DNA from: JACKGW01 sp964586025
GTDB lineage: Bacteria; Planctomycetota; PLA2; JAEUHO01
Direction of reading: 5' to 3'
DNA: 27,025 nucleotides
Assembly: GCA_964586025.1 (NCBI GenBank)
Contig: CAZPGF010000032.1
Coordinates: forward strand, 1-27,025
In this document: positions 14,065 through 22,069 of the stretch, piece after piece
Numbering within the stretch: the first letter of the stretch is position 1
Layout of the letters: each line of letters begins with the position of its first letter
Translations under genes and position numbers: made by a program
Notes under the pieces: generated by a model
The model's database searches: none
The model's input: the letters and a program-made list of their open reading frames with translations, nothing else
What the model was told of the DNA's origin: nothing

Positions 14065-15920
14065 CGGACACCTCCTTCTGCGGTCGCGGCCTCTTCGGCG
14101 GCGCGCACCGCGTCGCTGACCGTGCGCGCATCGAGCGGCAGGCCTTCGAAGTAGCGGACCGAACGCAGGCGCGTGTGCAGATCGGCGGGCAGGTCGATCC
14201 GCAGCAACTGGTTCATCTGGCCGTCGCGGTTCTGCTCGACGACGTAGACGCGATCGTGGCGACGCACCCAGTCGGCGATCGAGGCGTGGAACGGGAACCC
14301 ACGGATGCGAAGGTAATCGCACGTGATGCCCGCCTCGTCGGCGAGTTGATGGCTCGCTTCGACCACGGCGTGGTGGCTCGTGCCGAAGGCGAGCAGACCG
14401 ACGCGCGCGCCGCGATCCTCGATGACGGGCTCCGGGACCAGACTCGCGGCCCCGTCGAGCTTGCGAGCGAGGCGCTCCATGTTCCGCGCGTAGACGGTAC
14501 CCGACTCGGTGTAACGGGCGTACTCGTCGTGACCGCTGCCGCGCGTGAAGTACGCGCCCTTCCCTCCGGGCGTCCCGGGCAGCGTGCGCCAGGGGATCCC
14601 GTCGCCGTCAACGTCCTTGTACCGCCCCCAGTCAGCCAGTTTCTCGAGAGCGGGGGCGTCGAGCACCTTGCCACGGTCGATGCCTCTCTCGGGATACGCG
14701 AACGGTTCGGCCATCCAGAGATTCATGCCGAGATCGAGATCCGACAGCACGAACACCGGCGTCTGGAGTCGTTCGGCGAGGTCGAATGCGCGCTGGGCGA
14801 AGTCGTACGCCTCGTTGATGTCGCACGGGTAGAGGCAGGGGTGGCGTGTGTCGCCGTGGGAGTTGAACGCACAGAACAGCACGTCGCCCTGCATCGTTCG
14901 CGTCGGCAGCCCCGTGCTCGGACCCGTGCGCTGCACGTCGAAGATCACGCCGGGCACCTCGGCGTAGTAGGCGAGGCCGATGAACTCGCTCATCAGGCTG
15001 ATGCCCGGACCGCTCGTGCTGGTCATGGAACGGGCGCCCGCCCAGCCCGCTCCGACGACGACGCCGATCGCCGCCAGTTCGTCCTCCGCCTGGACGATCG
15101 CGATGTTCTGCGTGCCGTCGTCGTTGCGCCGGTTCGACGCGGCGAGGTCGATCAACGACTCGGTCAGGCTCGACGACGGGGTGATCGGATACCACGCGGC
15201 GACCGTCACGCCCGCCATCAGGGCACCGAGCGCGGAGGCGAAGTTGCCGTCGACGAGGATCTTCCCCTCGGTCTTGTCCATCCGACGCACGCGGAAGCGC
15301 GGCTTCGCGCGGACGTTCTCCTTCGCCCAGGCGACGCCCGCGCGCACCGCGTCGAGGTTGACGCCGAGCGCCTTCGGCTTGGTGGCGAACGCCTTCTGCA
15401 GCGCCCGTTCGATCTCGTCCACTTCGATGTCGAGCATCTCGGCGACGACGCCGACGTAGAGCATGTTGACGACGAGACGGCGCAGGTTGACGGCCGGACA
15501 GACGTCCTTGACCATCGTCTGGAACGGCACCGGGTAGAAGTCGAGATCCTTGCGGTACCGATCGCAGCGCAGGGTCTCGTCGTAGATCACGCTCGCGCCG
15601 GCGGGGAGCCCGTTGACGTCGTCCTCCGCGGTGGAGGGATTCATGCAGATCATCACGTCGATCTCGCGTCGACGCGCGATGTAGCCGTGCTCGTTCGCGC
15701 GGATCGTGAACCAGGTGGGCAGGCCCGCGATGTTCGACGGGAAGAGGTTCTTCCCCGACACCGGGATCCCCATCTGGAAGATCGCACGGAGCAGCGTGTT
15801 GTTCGCGGTCTGGCTTCCGGAGCCGTTGACCGTCGCGACTTGGATCGAGAGGCGGTTCACGATCGGTTCCGCCTGCGAGGCCGGCCGTGACGTCGGCGAG
15901 GCCGTCGGGGATTCGGACAT
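14061..15920 (-). CDS. korA: 2-oxoacid:ferredoxin oxidoreductase, fused gamma-alpha subunit
   Basis: A 619-residue protein in which the gamma domain (about residues 20-190, starting VNRLSIQVATVNGSGSQTANN) is fused to the N-terminus of the alpha domain. The alpha domain carries the conserved YPITPSSS motif at 244-251, which contacts the substrate carboxylate and thiamine, followed by AEDELAAIGVVVGAGWAGARSMTSTSGPG, typical of this family. The 2-oxoglutarate form lets cells run a reductive or oxygen-sensitive step of the TCA cycle. The ATG at 15920 begins MSESPTAS; the frame is open much further upstream through the kinase gene, but that is a shadow. With korB it forms a two-gene operon with overlapping stop and start. 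No ferredoxin or delta subunit gene is next to it. Confidence 0.9.
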   Translation of the reverse strand: MSESPTASPTSRPASQAEPIVNRLSIQVATVNGSGSQTANNTLLRAIFQMGIPVSGKNLFPSNIAGLPTWFTIRANEHGYIARRREIDVMICMNPSTAEDDVNGLPAGASVIYDETLRCDRYRKDLDFYPVPFQTMVKDVCPAVNLRRLVVNMLYVGVVAEMLDIEVDEIERALQKAFATKPKALGVNLDAVRAGVAWAKENVRAKPRFRVRRMDKTEGKILVDGNFASALGALMAGVTVAAWYPITPSSSLTESLIDLAASNRRNDDGTQNIAIVQAEDELAAIGVVVGAGWAGARSMTSTSGPGISLMSEFIGLAYYAEVPGVIFDVQRTGPSTGLPTRTMQGDVLFCAFNSHGDTRHPCLYPCDINEAYDFAQRAFDLAERLQTPVFVLSDLDLGMNLWMAEPFAYPERGIDRGKVLDAPALEKLADWGRYKDVDGDGIPWRTLPGTPGGKGAYFTRGSGHDEYARYTESGTVYARNMERLARKLDGAASLVPEPVIEDRGARVGLLAFGTSHHAVVEASHQLADEAGITCDYLRIRGFPFHASIADWVRRHDRVYVVEQNRDGQMNQLLRIDLPADLHTRLRSVRYFEGLPLDARTVSDAVRAAEEAATAEGGVR

Positions 15921-15985
15921 GTCGACTGAAGTCCTCGTACGAGGGGTGCGCGGTCGGCACCGGAGCCGCGCGACAGGTCCGCTGG

Positions 15986-15991
15986 ATTGTA
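15986..15991 (-). promoter_or_regulatory. Candidate -10 element for korAB
   Basis: TACAAT (five of six of the -10 consensus) on the minus strand lies 65 bp before the korA start in the 116-bp gap behind the kinase gene. No clear -35 hexamer precedes it. A short inverted repeat, GAGTC with GACTC, lies immediately upstream (about 15994-16008) and could be an operator or a weak end-of-operon hairpin. Confidence 0.3.
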
Positions 15992-16036
15992 CGAGTCCGC
16001 GCGACTCTCCCCCGGTCTGGACGAGGCGCGCCCGGA

Positions 16037-17548
16037 TCAGGCGGGCGGAAACGGCACGCCCCGGAGCGCCGTGCGCAACGCCGCAAGCGGCGGCGCGAGC
16101 CGCCGCAGGCGCTCCCGCTCGCCGGGATCCGGCGGTTCGACCGGTCCGGGCTCGATCCAGTGCGACGCGAGTTCCTCCACGGAGCCGTGCCGCCCGGTCG
16201 CCGCGGCGGCGAGCAGCGCCGCCCCCATCGCGGGCCCGTGTCCGTGCGCAACGAACCGCACCGGGACGCCCGCGGCGCCACCGATCAGGCGCCGCCAGAA
16301 GGGCGATGCGGCGCCGCCGCTGATCAGGCGGAGCTCGTCGACGCGCACGCCCGCGCCGCGCAGCAGGACGACGATCTCGGCGATCGACAGGGCGACCCCC
16401 TCGAGCACCGCACGGGCGAGGTGCCCGCGGCCGTGGCTGGGACGCAGGCCGGCGAACGAGGCCGTGGCGCCGGGATCGGGAACGGGGCTGCGCTCGCCGA
16501 CGAGCGAGGGGAGGAACACCAGCGGACCCGCCGACAGGTCGGCGTGCTCGGCCGCGTGCAGCACTTCGACCATCCGCGCGCCGGGGGAGAAAAACGTCGA
16601 ACGCGCCCAGTCGATGGCGCGTCCGGCCGAAAGGACCGTTCCGGTCGCCGCGTAGCCGCGCGGCACGACGTGGCGGTTCCAGACGAGTCCGCCGGCCGGG
16701 GTCCGCTGAAGACTGAAGCCGACCACCGTCCCGGACGTACCGAGGATCACGGCGACCCGGCCGTCGCCGAGGGCCCCCGCGGCGAGGGCGGCGGCCTCGT
16801 TGTCGCCCGCGCCCGCGGCGACCGGCACGCCGACGGGGATGCCGGTGGCCGCGCTCGCATCCTCCGTGACCGTGCCGGCGACGTCGGTGCTGCGCAGGAC
16901 GTCGGGACGCTCCGTGGGCAGCTCGAACACCTGCCAGAGTTCCTCCGCCCACGAGTCGGAGCGGAAGTCGTAGACCTGGCTCGCCGACGCCTCGGTCCGA
17001 TCGGTCGTGTGACGGCCCGTGAGTCGGAACCGGATCCAGTCCTTCGCGAACGAAAGGCGGCGCACGTTGCGCGCGAGGTCCGGGCTGTTGCGGAGGAATC
17101 GCAGCCACTTCGGCACGAGGAACCCGGGAAGGGGATGGGTGCCGCTGCGGCGGCGGATCGCCGGGTAGACGAGAGCGAGTTCCTCGGCTTCGACCCGGGC
17201 GCGGCCGTCGGCCCAGAGGACCGCCGGCGCCAGCGGGGCGTCGCTCGCGTCGAGGGCCAGCAGCGCGTGCTTCTGCCCGGTCACGCCGACGGCCCGCAGA
17301 TCCGCCCGGTCCGGCAGCGCCGCGACGACTTCGCGGGTCGCGCTCGCCACGGCGGACCACCACGCTGCCGCGTCCTGTTCGGCTTTCAGCGGCTCGCTCG
17401 CGTCGAGGGCGAGCGCGCCCTTCGCCGTGACGAGGACGCGCCCGAGCGACGACGTGGCGACGACCTTGACGGACGACGTGCCGACATCGATCCCGAGGAA
17501 CACATCGCGAGCGAACGCGAGCGACGACGCCGGTTCGGCGGGCGTCAT
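16037..17548 (-). CDS. FGGY-family carbohydrate kinase, xylulokinase-like
   Basis: A 503-residue ATP-dependent sugar kinase of the FGGY family. The N-terminal phosphate-1 loop GIDVGTSSVK is at residues 19-28. VTGQKHALL (xylulokinase SGQMHG region) and LWADGRA follow. AAGAGDNEAAALAAG contains Asp249, the expected catalytic base, and VAVILGTSGTV is the ATP-site loop. The C-terminal LISGGAASPFWRRLIGG and GPAMGAALLAA match the adenosine-binding region. The overall pattern is closest to D-xylulokinase, but the QKH variation and the absence of xylose isomerase or sugar transport genes leave the substrate open. The ATG at 17548 overlaps the stop of the FKBP gene as ATGA, so the two are co-translated. 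Confidence 0.85.
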   Translation of the reverse strand: MTPAEPASSLAFARDVFLGIDVGTSSVKVVATSSLGRVLVTAKGALALDASEPLKAEQDAAAWWSAVASATREVVAALPDRADLRAVGVTGQKHALLALDASDAPLAPAVLWADGRARVEAEELALVYPAIRRRSGTHPLPGFLVPKWLRFLRNSPDLARNVRRLSFAKDWIRFRLTGRHTTDRTEASASQVYDFRSDSWAEELWQVFELPTERPDVLRSTDVAGTVTEDASAATGIPVGVPVAAGAGDNEAAALAAGALGDGRVAVILGTSGTVVGFSLQRTPAGGLVWNRHVVPRGYAATGTVLSAGRAIDWARSTFFSPGARMVEVLHAAEHADLSAGPLVFLPSLVGERSPVPDPGATASFAGLRPSHGRGHLARAVLEGVALSIAEIVVLLRGAGVRVDELRLISGGAASPFWRRLIGGAAGVPVRFVAHGHGPAMGAALLAAAATGRHGSVEELASHWIEPGPVEPPDPGERERLRRLAPPLAALRTALRGVPFPPA

Positions 17549-18378
17549 TCGACGCCGAGCAGTTCGATCGTGAACCGCAGGTCGCTGTAGGGCGGCAGCT
17601 TCGCGCCCGGACCGCGCCTGGCGTCGTAGGCGAGGTGGTACGGGATCCAGAGTTCGCGCTTGCCGCCGACCTTCATCCCGGGGATGCCGTCCACCCAACC
17701 GTCGATGAACTGGTTCCGGACCAGGGCCGCGGTGATGGGTTGGCCGCGGGCGACGCTGCTGTCGAACACCGTGCCATCCTCGAGGCGTCCCTCGTAGTGG
17801 ACGCGGATGCGTTTCCCTTCGAGCGCCTCCTCGCCGTCCCCGACGACGAGGTCCCGCGCAACGAGTTGCACCGGACGCACGTCGAACACGAGGCGCGCGT
17901 TCGGCGGGATCGTCGAGCCCGAGCCCGCCTCCTTGTAGCCGAGTGACGGCGGCACGTAGAGCCGTCGCTTCTCCATCATGCGGATTCCGTCGAGTCCGCG
18001 CAGGAACCCGGCGATGAGGTTCTCGGCGCTCGGCCGGCTCAACCCGCGAATCGTGCCCGTCTCGACCCGGCGGCCGTTGAGCAGGTGGAGCGTGTACTGG
18101 ACGTCGATCGGCTGGGCGGGCGGCAGCACCTCACCCTCCCCCTCGGCGACCACGTGGACCACCAGCCCCCCGTCCCCTTCGATCGTCCGGAGGGGCACGA
18201 CCGGCGGCAGTTTCCCGAGTTCCCACCCGACGACCGTCGCGGCCGCCCCCGGCTCGCTGCGGTCGCCGCACCCGGCGACGAGCAGCACGCCCGACGCCAA
18301 GAACGCGAGAACGCGGGGGCGGTGCGTCGGTCGAATCGGCACGGCAGGGCACTCCGGAGGGAACGGCCGGACCGGCAT
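17545..18378 (-). CDS. Lipoprotein with two tandem FKBP-type peptidyl-prolyl isomerase domains
   Basis: A 277-residue predicted lipoprotein. A hydrophobic segment ending in the lipobox LVAGC is followed by two FKBP domains. The first (about 60-165) has QYTLHLLNGRRVETG and a GFLRGLDGIRMMEKRRLYVPPSLGY core. The second (about 168-277) has VHYEGRLEDGTVFDSS, FIDGWVDGIPGMKVGGKRELWIPYHLAY and the ending LRFTIELLGVE, close to the family consensus. FKBP domains catalyse proline cis-trans isomerisation and help fold exported proteins. The second domain keeps more consensus residues; the first may be degenerate. The ATG at 18378 is chosen. An in-frame GTG at 18342 with GGAG upstream would give a more standard signal peptide. 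Upstream frame (to 18642) is antisense to the GAF gene and not real. Confidence 0.88.
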   Translation of the reverse strand: MPVRPFPPECPAVPIRPTHRPRVLAFLASGVLLVAGCGDRSEPGAAATVVGWELGKLPPVVPLRTIEGDGGLVVHVVAEGEGEVLPPAQPIDVQYTLHLLNGRRVETGTIRGLSRPSAENLIAGFLRGLDGIRMMEKRRLYVPPSLGYKEAGSGSTIPPNARLVFDVRPVQLVARDLVVGDGEEALEGKRIRVHYEGRLEDGTVFDSSVARGQPITAALVRNQFIDGWVDGIPGMKVGGKRELWIPYHLAYDARRGPGAKLPPYSDLRFTIELLGVE

Positions 18379-18408
18379 CCCCCCCCGGGGACCCAGGCCG
18401 GGCGGCGG

Positions 18409-18414
18409 ATTGTA
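18409..18414 (-). promoter_or_regulatory. Candidate -10 element for the FKBP-kinase operon
   Basis: TACAAT (five of six) on the minus strand lies 30 bp before the FKBP start, within the 166-bp divergent gap. A -35 hexamer at 17 bp (TCGAAG) is poor. The extended context TACAATCC is shared with the candidate in front of korA. Confidence 0.35.
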
Positions 18415-18544
18415 GAGGTCGCGCTCCCGACCTTCGACTGTAGGCGAGGCCCGAAACCGCCGATGAAGGAAGAGGTTCCTGCGCGTCCGGGGGGCGGGCA
18501 CGAGGTCCCAGGGTGGGACCGAGAACCGCGCCAGAGGCAGAACG

Positions 18545-19114
18545 ATGTCGGAGCGCTCCATCTTCCGCTTCCTTTTCCGAGTCGCCGCGCGCGCCCCGGA
18601 CCTCGACCAGCGCACGGTCCTCGACCGCCTGGTCACCGGCATCGCGAACCACTACGACGCGATGACCTGCCGTCTCTACACCGCGCACGGCGCCTCGCCG
18701 GTCGCCGGGGCCGACGAGGACGAGGCGATCGAGTTGCTCCCCGACGAGCACCGGATGCGCCTACGCGAGATGGAGGAGCGGCTCATCCGCAGCGCGCTCG
18801 AGCGCGGCATGTACGCGAGTGCGCTCGACTTCGACGCGGACGGCGACCTTGCCGACTTCCTTCACGACGTCGTGGGCGTCCAGCACGTGTTCGCGTTCCC
18901 GATCCTCGCGGATGGCCGCTCGTTCGGCGCGATCGTACTCTACCTTCCGATCTCCTCGCCGCCGCTGAACGAGGCGGATCAGCAGGCGCTGATGGCCGTC
19001 GGGGAGTTGGTGCGCCTCGCCTCGCGCCCCGCGGCGACCGAGAACGGGGCGGCGCGTGCGACGCCGGAGCGAGCCTCGGTGAACCGCTCACCGCCGCAAC
19101 GGGCGCGTGCCTGA
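18545..19114 (+). CDS. GAF-domain-like protein
   Basis: A 189-residue soluble protein. Residues about 20-165 resemble a GAF domain: an N-terminal helix (TVLDRLVTGIANHYDAMTCRLYTA), a long helix of charged residues (EMEERLIRSALERG) and the strand pattern GVQHVFAFPILADGRSFGAIVLYLP, followed by LNEADQQALMAVGELV, the usual closing helix. GAF domains bind small molecules such as cyclic nucleotides or act as sensors. No output domain (kinase, GGDEF, HTH) is attached, so this could be a stand-alone sensor or an adaptor. The C-terminal 25 residues are low-complexity. The ATG at 18545 has AGAGG upstream. It is divergent from the FKBP gene and converges with the TonB-dependent receptor. Confidence 0.75.
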   Translation: MSERSIFRFLFRVAARAPDLDQRTVLDRLVTGIANHYDAMTCRLYTAHGASPVAGADEDEAIELLPDEHRMRLREMEERLIRSALERGMYASALDFDADGDLADFLHDVVGVQHVFAFPILADGRSFGAIVLYLPISSPPLNEADQQALMAVGELVRLASRPAATENGAARATPERASVNRSPPQRARA

Positions 19115-19131
19115 CGCCGCCCCGTCGGCGA

Positions 19132-21432
19132 TCAGAAGCCGACCTCCAGCGCGAACACGACGTTGAAGCCGGGCTCGTTGACGCCGGACCCGTGGATCCG
19201 GTAGGTCTCGTCGAGCAGGTTCTCAAGCGAGACGCTGACGTGGGTCTTGCGATTGACCGTCATCCCGGCGCGCAGGTTCAGCACGTCGTGGCCGGGGGTG
19301 CCGTTCGGCGGGATCCGCCGGGTGTCGGTCTCGTCACGCAACGACAGGCGGTCGGCGTCGTCGCTGTGGACCCACTCCCCCTGCACCCACCAGCGACCAC
19401 CGCGTCCCTCGTGCCGGACGCCGAGCAGCCACGTGAGCGGCTTCAATCGGTCGATCGGCTCGCGGACGACGTCGCCGCCGGAGTCGAGCGCATCGACCTT
19501 GCCGTCCATCCACGACGCGGTCCCGAGCAGGGTCCAGCAGGGGACGAACTCCCACGCCGCCTCCAATTCGAGGCCGAATGCATAGCCATCGCCGACGTTG
19601 TCCTTGCGGACCTCGGGAATGCCGTCGATCAGGTTCCCCGTCGGCGACCGCACGATCGTGTCGTCGAACAGCGTCGCCCACGCGGCGACCGCGCCGCGCA
19701 GCCGCCGCTGCTGCGTCTTCAGGCCGACCTCGAGCGCGAGGAACTTCTCGGGTTCGAGGTCCGGCGCTGGCGTCTCGACGACGCTCGTGCTGTCCACGGC
19801 CGTCAGGTCCGACAGCGTTGGCGCACGGAACCCCTGCGACGCGCCAGCGTAGACGTTCCAGCGGGGATCGAGGTCCTTGACGACGCGCACTGAGCCGACG
19901 ACGCTCGTCCAGTCCTTCGAGACGCCGATGATGTTGCCCGGCGTGGCCGGATCGGCACCCGCGACGGCCTGGTTGTCCACGCGATCCGCGTCTGCCGCCA
20001 CGTAGTTGAAGCGCACGCCGGCGTAGACGTCGAAGCAACGGAACGGCAGATGCGCTTCGGCGTAGACCGCCGCGGTGTCGTAGGTGGCGTCGTCGCCGAG
20101 GGGACCCTGCACCTCGCTGAAGGTTGCGACGCCGTTCAAGAAGTTGTGCTTCCAGCTGTCGACCGTCTCGCGCGTCCACTCGGCGCCGTAGACGAGCGTT
20201 CCGAAGAGGAACGGCGACTCGAGTTGGAGTTGCAGTCCGTATTGGTTCAGGTCGAACCCGGTGAAGTCCAGGCGACCCGCGGTGCGCAGTCGGTCGCGGT
20301 TCTCCCAGTGGTTCTGCCAGAACGCGGTCACGTGGCCGCGGCGGATCGGGCCGCAGCAGTTCGCGTAGGCGAGCCGTGCGTATGCGAGGTCGCGCTCCTG
20401 GTCGTGATCGCGGCGTAGTTCGTCACCGGCCACCGTCCCGAGGTACGGCACCGAGTCGACCGTCTGCTCCGTACGCGGCGCGTCGTTCTGGTCAACGTGC
20501 TGCCATGCGACCGTGGCCGTCCACGAGCGATTCGGGTGCCAGTCGAAGCGCAGATCCGCATCGAACTCCTCGATGCCGCCGGTCCCGGGCAGTTCTCCGT
20601 CGCCGCTCTCGATGTTCCCGTAGGTCTTGCGCGTCACGCCGCCGAGAAAGCCGAGCCGTCCGACGTGCCCGTCGAACTCGAGCCGGTTGGCCCAGGCGTC
20701 CTCGGCCGTCGCATAGCGGGTGAGAACGCGACCGTTGAGCCCCCACCCGTTTCCCCAACGGGTGCGGCGGCGTGGGAGCACGTTCACGGTGCCACCGATC
20801 GCATCGCTACCGTACAGCACCGAGTGCGGCCCGCGCGCCACCTCCATCGAACCGATCGTGTAGGGATCGACCGTGGACCAGTACTGGTTCGGACCGGAGC
20901 GGAACGCGGCGTGATTCAGTCGGATCCCGTCGATCAGGAGCACGTTGTAGTAGCCCGTCAGACCGCGGATGAACGGACTGTGCTGCAGCGGGGCGGTCTT
21001 CTGCACGAGCACGCTCGGCACGCCGTCGAGCGCGTCGGCGAGCGATCGGTCGGCGCGGCGGAGTCGGATGTCGTGCGCGTCGAGCACGGTCACCGCCGCC
21101 GGTTGGTCGAAGGCGGGCATCTCCCGACGGAGCGGCGTCACGGCCGACTCCTCGCTACGAGCGGCCGGCCCGAAGACCCGCGGCGCAACGACATCGATCC
21201 CCCCGAGGCGAGGAGTCGTGGGCGTGCCGTCCGGGGACGGGGCCGCAGGCCCCGTGGGATCGGAGGGCTCGACCCAAGAGGCCGGCGGCGTGGACCCCAC
21301 CTCCTCGCCGACGCCGGCCGGGGCCTCGTCGGCGCCTGCCGTTCCGGCGCCGAGGCCGATGGCCGCGATCGCGGCCATCCAACCGGCGGTCCACCGAGCG
21401 ACCCGGTGCGCCTCCGCATGCCATCCGACCAC
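19132..21432 (-). CDS. TonB-dependent outer-membrane receptor
   Basis: A 766-residue outer-membrane transporter. Signal peptide to about residue 34 (hydrophobic core AAIAAIGLGAG, cleavage after AGA). A possible TonB box, IDVVA, is at 79-83 after a Pro-rich linker. The plug domain (about 100-222) has RRADRSLADALDGVPSVLVQ, PFIRGL, VLLIDGIRLNHA and MEVARGPHSVLYGSDAIGGTVNV, all standard. A 22-strand-type barrel follows and ends with aromatic phenylalanine (VVFALEVGF). Such receptors import siderophores, vitamin B12 or sugars using energy from TonB-ExbBD, which are not encoded here. Two adjacent cysteines (NCCGP) occur in a barrel loop. The start is GTG at 21432 with GGGAGGT 3 nt upstream. No cobalamin riboswitch is visible in the 143-bp upstream gap, so the substrate is unknown. 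Confidence 0.92.
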   Translation of the reverse strand: MVGWHAEAHRVARWTAGWMAAIAAIGLGAGTAGADEAPAGVGEEVGSTPPASWVEPSDPTGPAAPSPDGTPTTPRLGGIDVVAPRVFGPAARSEESAVTPLRREMPAFDQPAAVTVLDAHDIRLRRADRSLADALDGVPSVLVQKTAPLQHSPFIRGLTGYYNVLLIDGIRLNHAAFRSGPNQYWSTVDPYTIGSMEVARGPHSVLYGSDAIGGTVNVLPRRRTRWGNGWGLNGRVLTRYATAEDAWANRLEFDGHVGRLGFLGGVTRKTYGNIESGDGELPGTGGIEEFDADLRFDWHPNRSWTATVAWQHVDQNDAPRTEQTVDSVPYLGTVAGDELRRDHDQERDLAYARLAYANCCGPIRRGHVTAFWQNHWENRDRLRTAGRLDFTGFDLNQYGLQLQLESPFLFGTLVYGAEWTRETVDSWKHNFLNGVATFSEVQGPLGDDATYDTAAVYAEAHLPFRCFDVYAGVRFNYVAADADRVDNQAVAGADPATPGNIIGVSKDWTSVVGSVRVVKDLDPRWNVYAGASQGFRAPTLSDLTAVDSTSVVETPAPDLEPEKFLALEVGLKTQQRRLRGAVAAWATLFDDTIVRSPTGNLIDGIPEVRKDNVGDGYAFGLELEAAWEFVPCWTLLGTASWMDGKVDALDSGGDVVREPIDRLKPLTWLLGVRHEGRGGRWWVQGEWVHSDDADRLSLRDETDTRRIPPNGTPGHDVLNLRAGMTVNRKTHVSVSLENLLDETYRIHGSGVNEPGFNVVFALEVGF

Positions 21433-21575
21433 GCGACCTCCCGACGCGCCCGCGGGCTCCGTCGCCAGCCCATAACGTGCCGCGCTTGCGGCGGTTCACA
21501 CGGGGTCCACAATCGCGCGACGACGCCGCGGGGGCGAATCCCCCCTGCGGACGGCCCGACCGACGGAGCCGCCCC

Positions 21576-22040
21576 TTGCAGAGTCTTCAGGAACTCCACG
21601 GGCCCAACGGACGCTGCTTCGGCTGCGGTCCGGCCAACGAACGCGGTCTGCAGATCCGCTCGTTCTTGGAAGACGGGGTCTACGTCTGCCGGTGGCGGGC
21701 CCGTCCCGAGCACGAAGCCTGGTCGGGCACCGTGAACGGGGGGATCATCGGCGCGCTGTTCGACTGTCATTCCAACTGGGCGGCGGCTCATCACCTGATG
21801 CTCGCGACCGGCGTGGCGGAACTCCCGAGCACCGTCACCGCGGAGTTCCACGTGAAGTTGCTGCGCCCGACGTCGAGCCTCGCACCGTTGGAAGTCCGCG
21901 CACGCGTCGTGGACGCGACATCGCGACGCGCCACGGTCGAGGCCGAAATCCTCTCGGAGGGCGAGATCACGGCGACCTGCCGCGGCGTGTTCGTCTCGGT
22001 GCCGCCCGGTCACCCGGGGTATCACCGCTGGGGCGCCTGA
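21576..22040 (+). CDS. PaaI-type hotdog thioesterase
   Basis: A 154-residue hotdog-fold protein of the PaaI acyl-CoA thioesterase type. It opens with the CFGCGPANERGLQIR segment typical of one subgroup, then has GTVNGGIIGALFDCHSNWAA (the central hotdog helix with Asp) and STVTAEFHVKLLRPT, VEAEILSEGEITATCRGVFV. Such enzymes hydrolyse acyl- or aryl-CoA thioesters in the cytoplasm. TTG at 21576 is chosen because GGAG lies 8 nt upstream and homologous sequence begins shortly after. A GTG at 21477 would add 33 residues of low-complexity, Arg/Pro-rich sequence with no support. The methyltransferase gene follows within about 30 bp on the same strand, so they are probably co-transcribed. Confidence 0.82.
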   Translation: MQSLQELHGPNGRCFGCGPANERGLQIRSFLEDGVYVCRWRARPEHEAWSGTVNGGIIGALFDCHSNWAAAHHLMLATGVAELPSTVTAEFHVKLLRPTSSLAPLEVRARVVDATSRRATVEAEILSEGEITATCRGVFVSVPPGHPGYHRWGA

Positions 22041-22069
22041 CCCGACGCGCCAAGCGCGACGGTGAGGAG

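Noticed and set aside
15921..17363. N-terminal extension of korA to give a 1100-residue protein
   Set aside because: The added part is the out-of-frame reading of the FGGY kinase gene; family similarity begins just after the ATG at 15920.
21433..21575. Cobalamin riboswitch or Fur box in front of the TonB-dependent receptor
   Set aside because: The gap is only 143 bp, no B12-box-like sequence or AT-rich palindrome is visible; only a short GCCGC/GCGGC hairpin is present.
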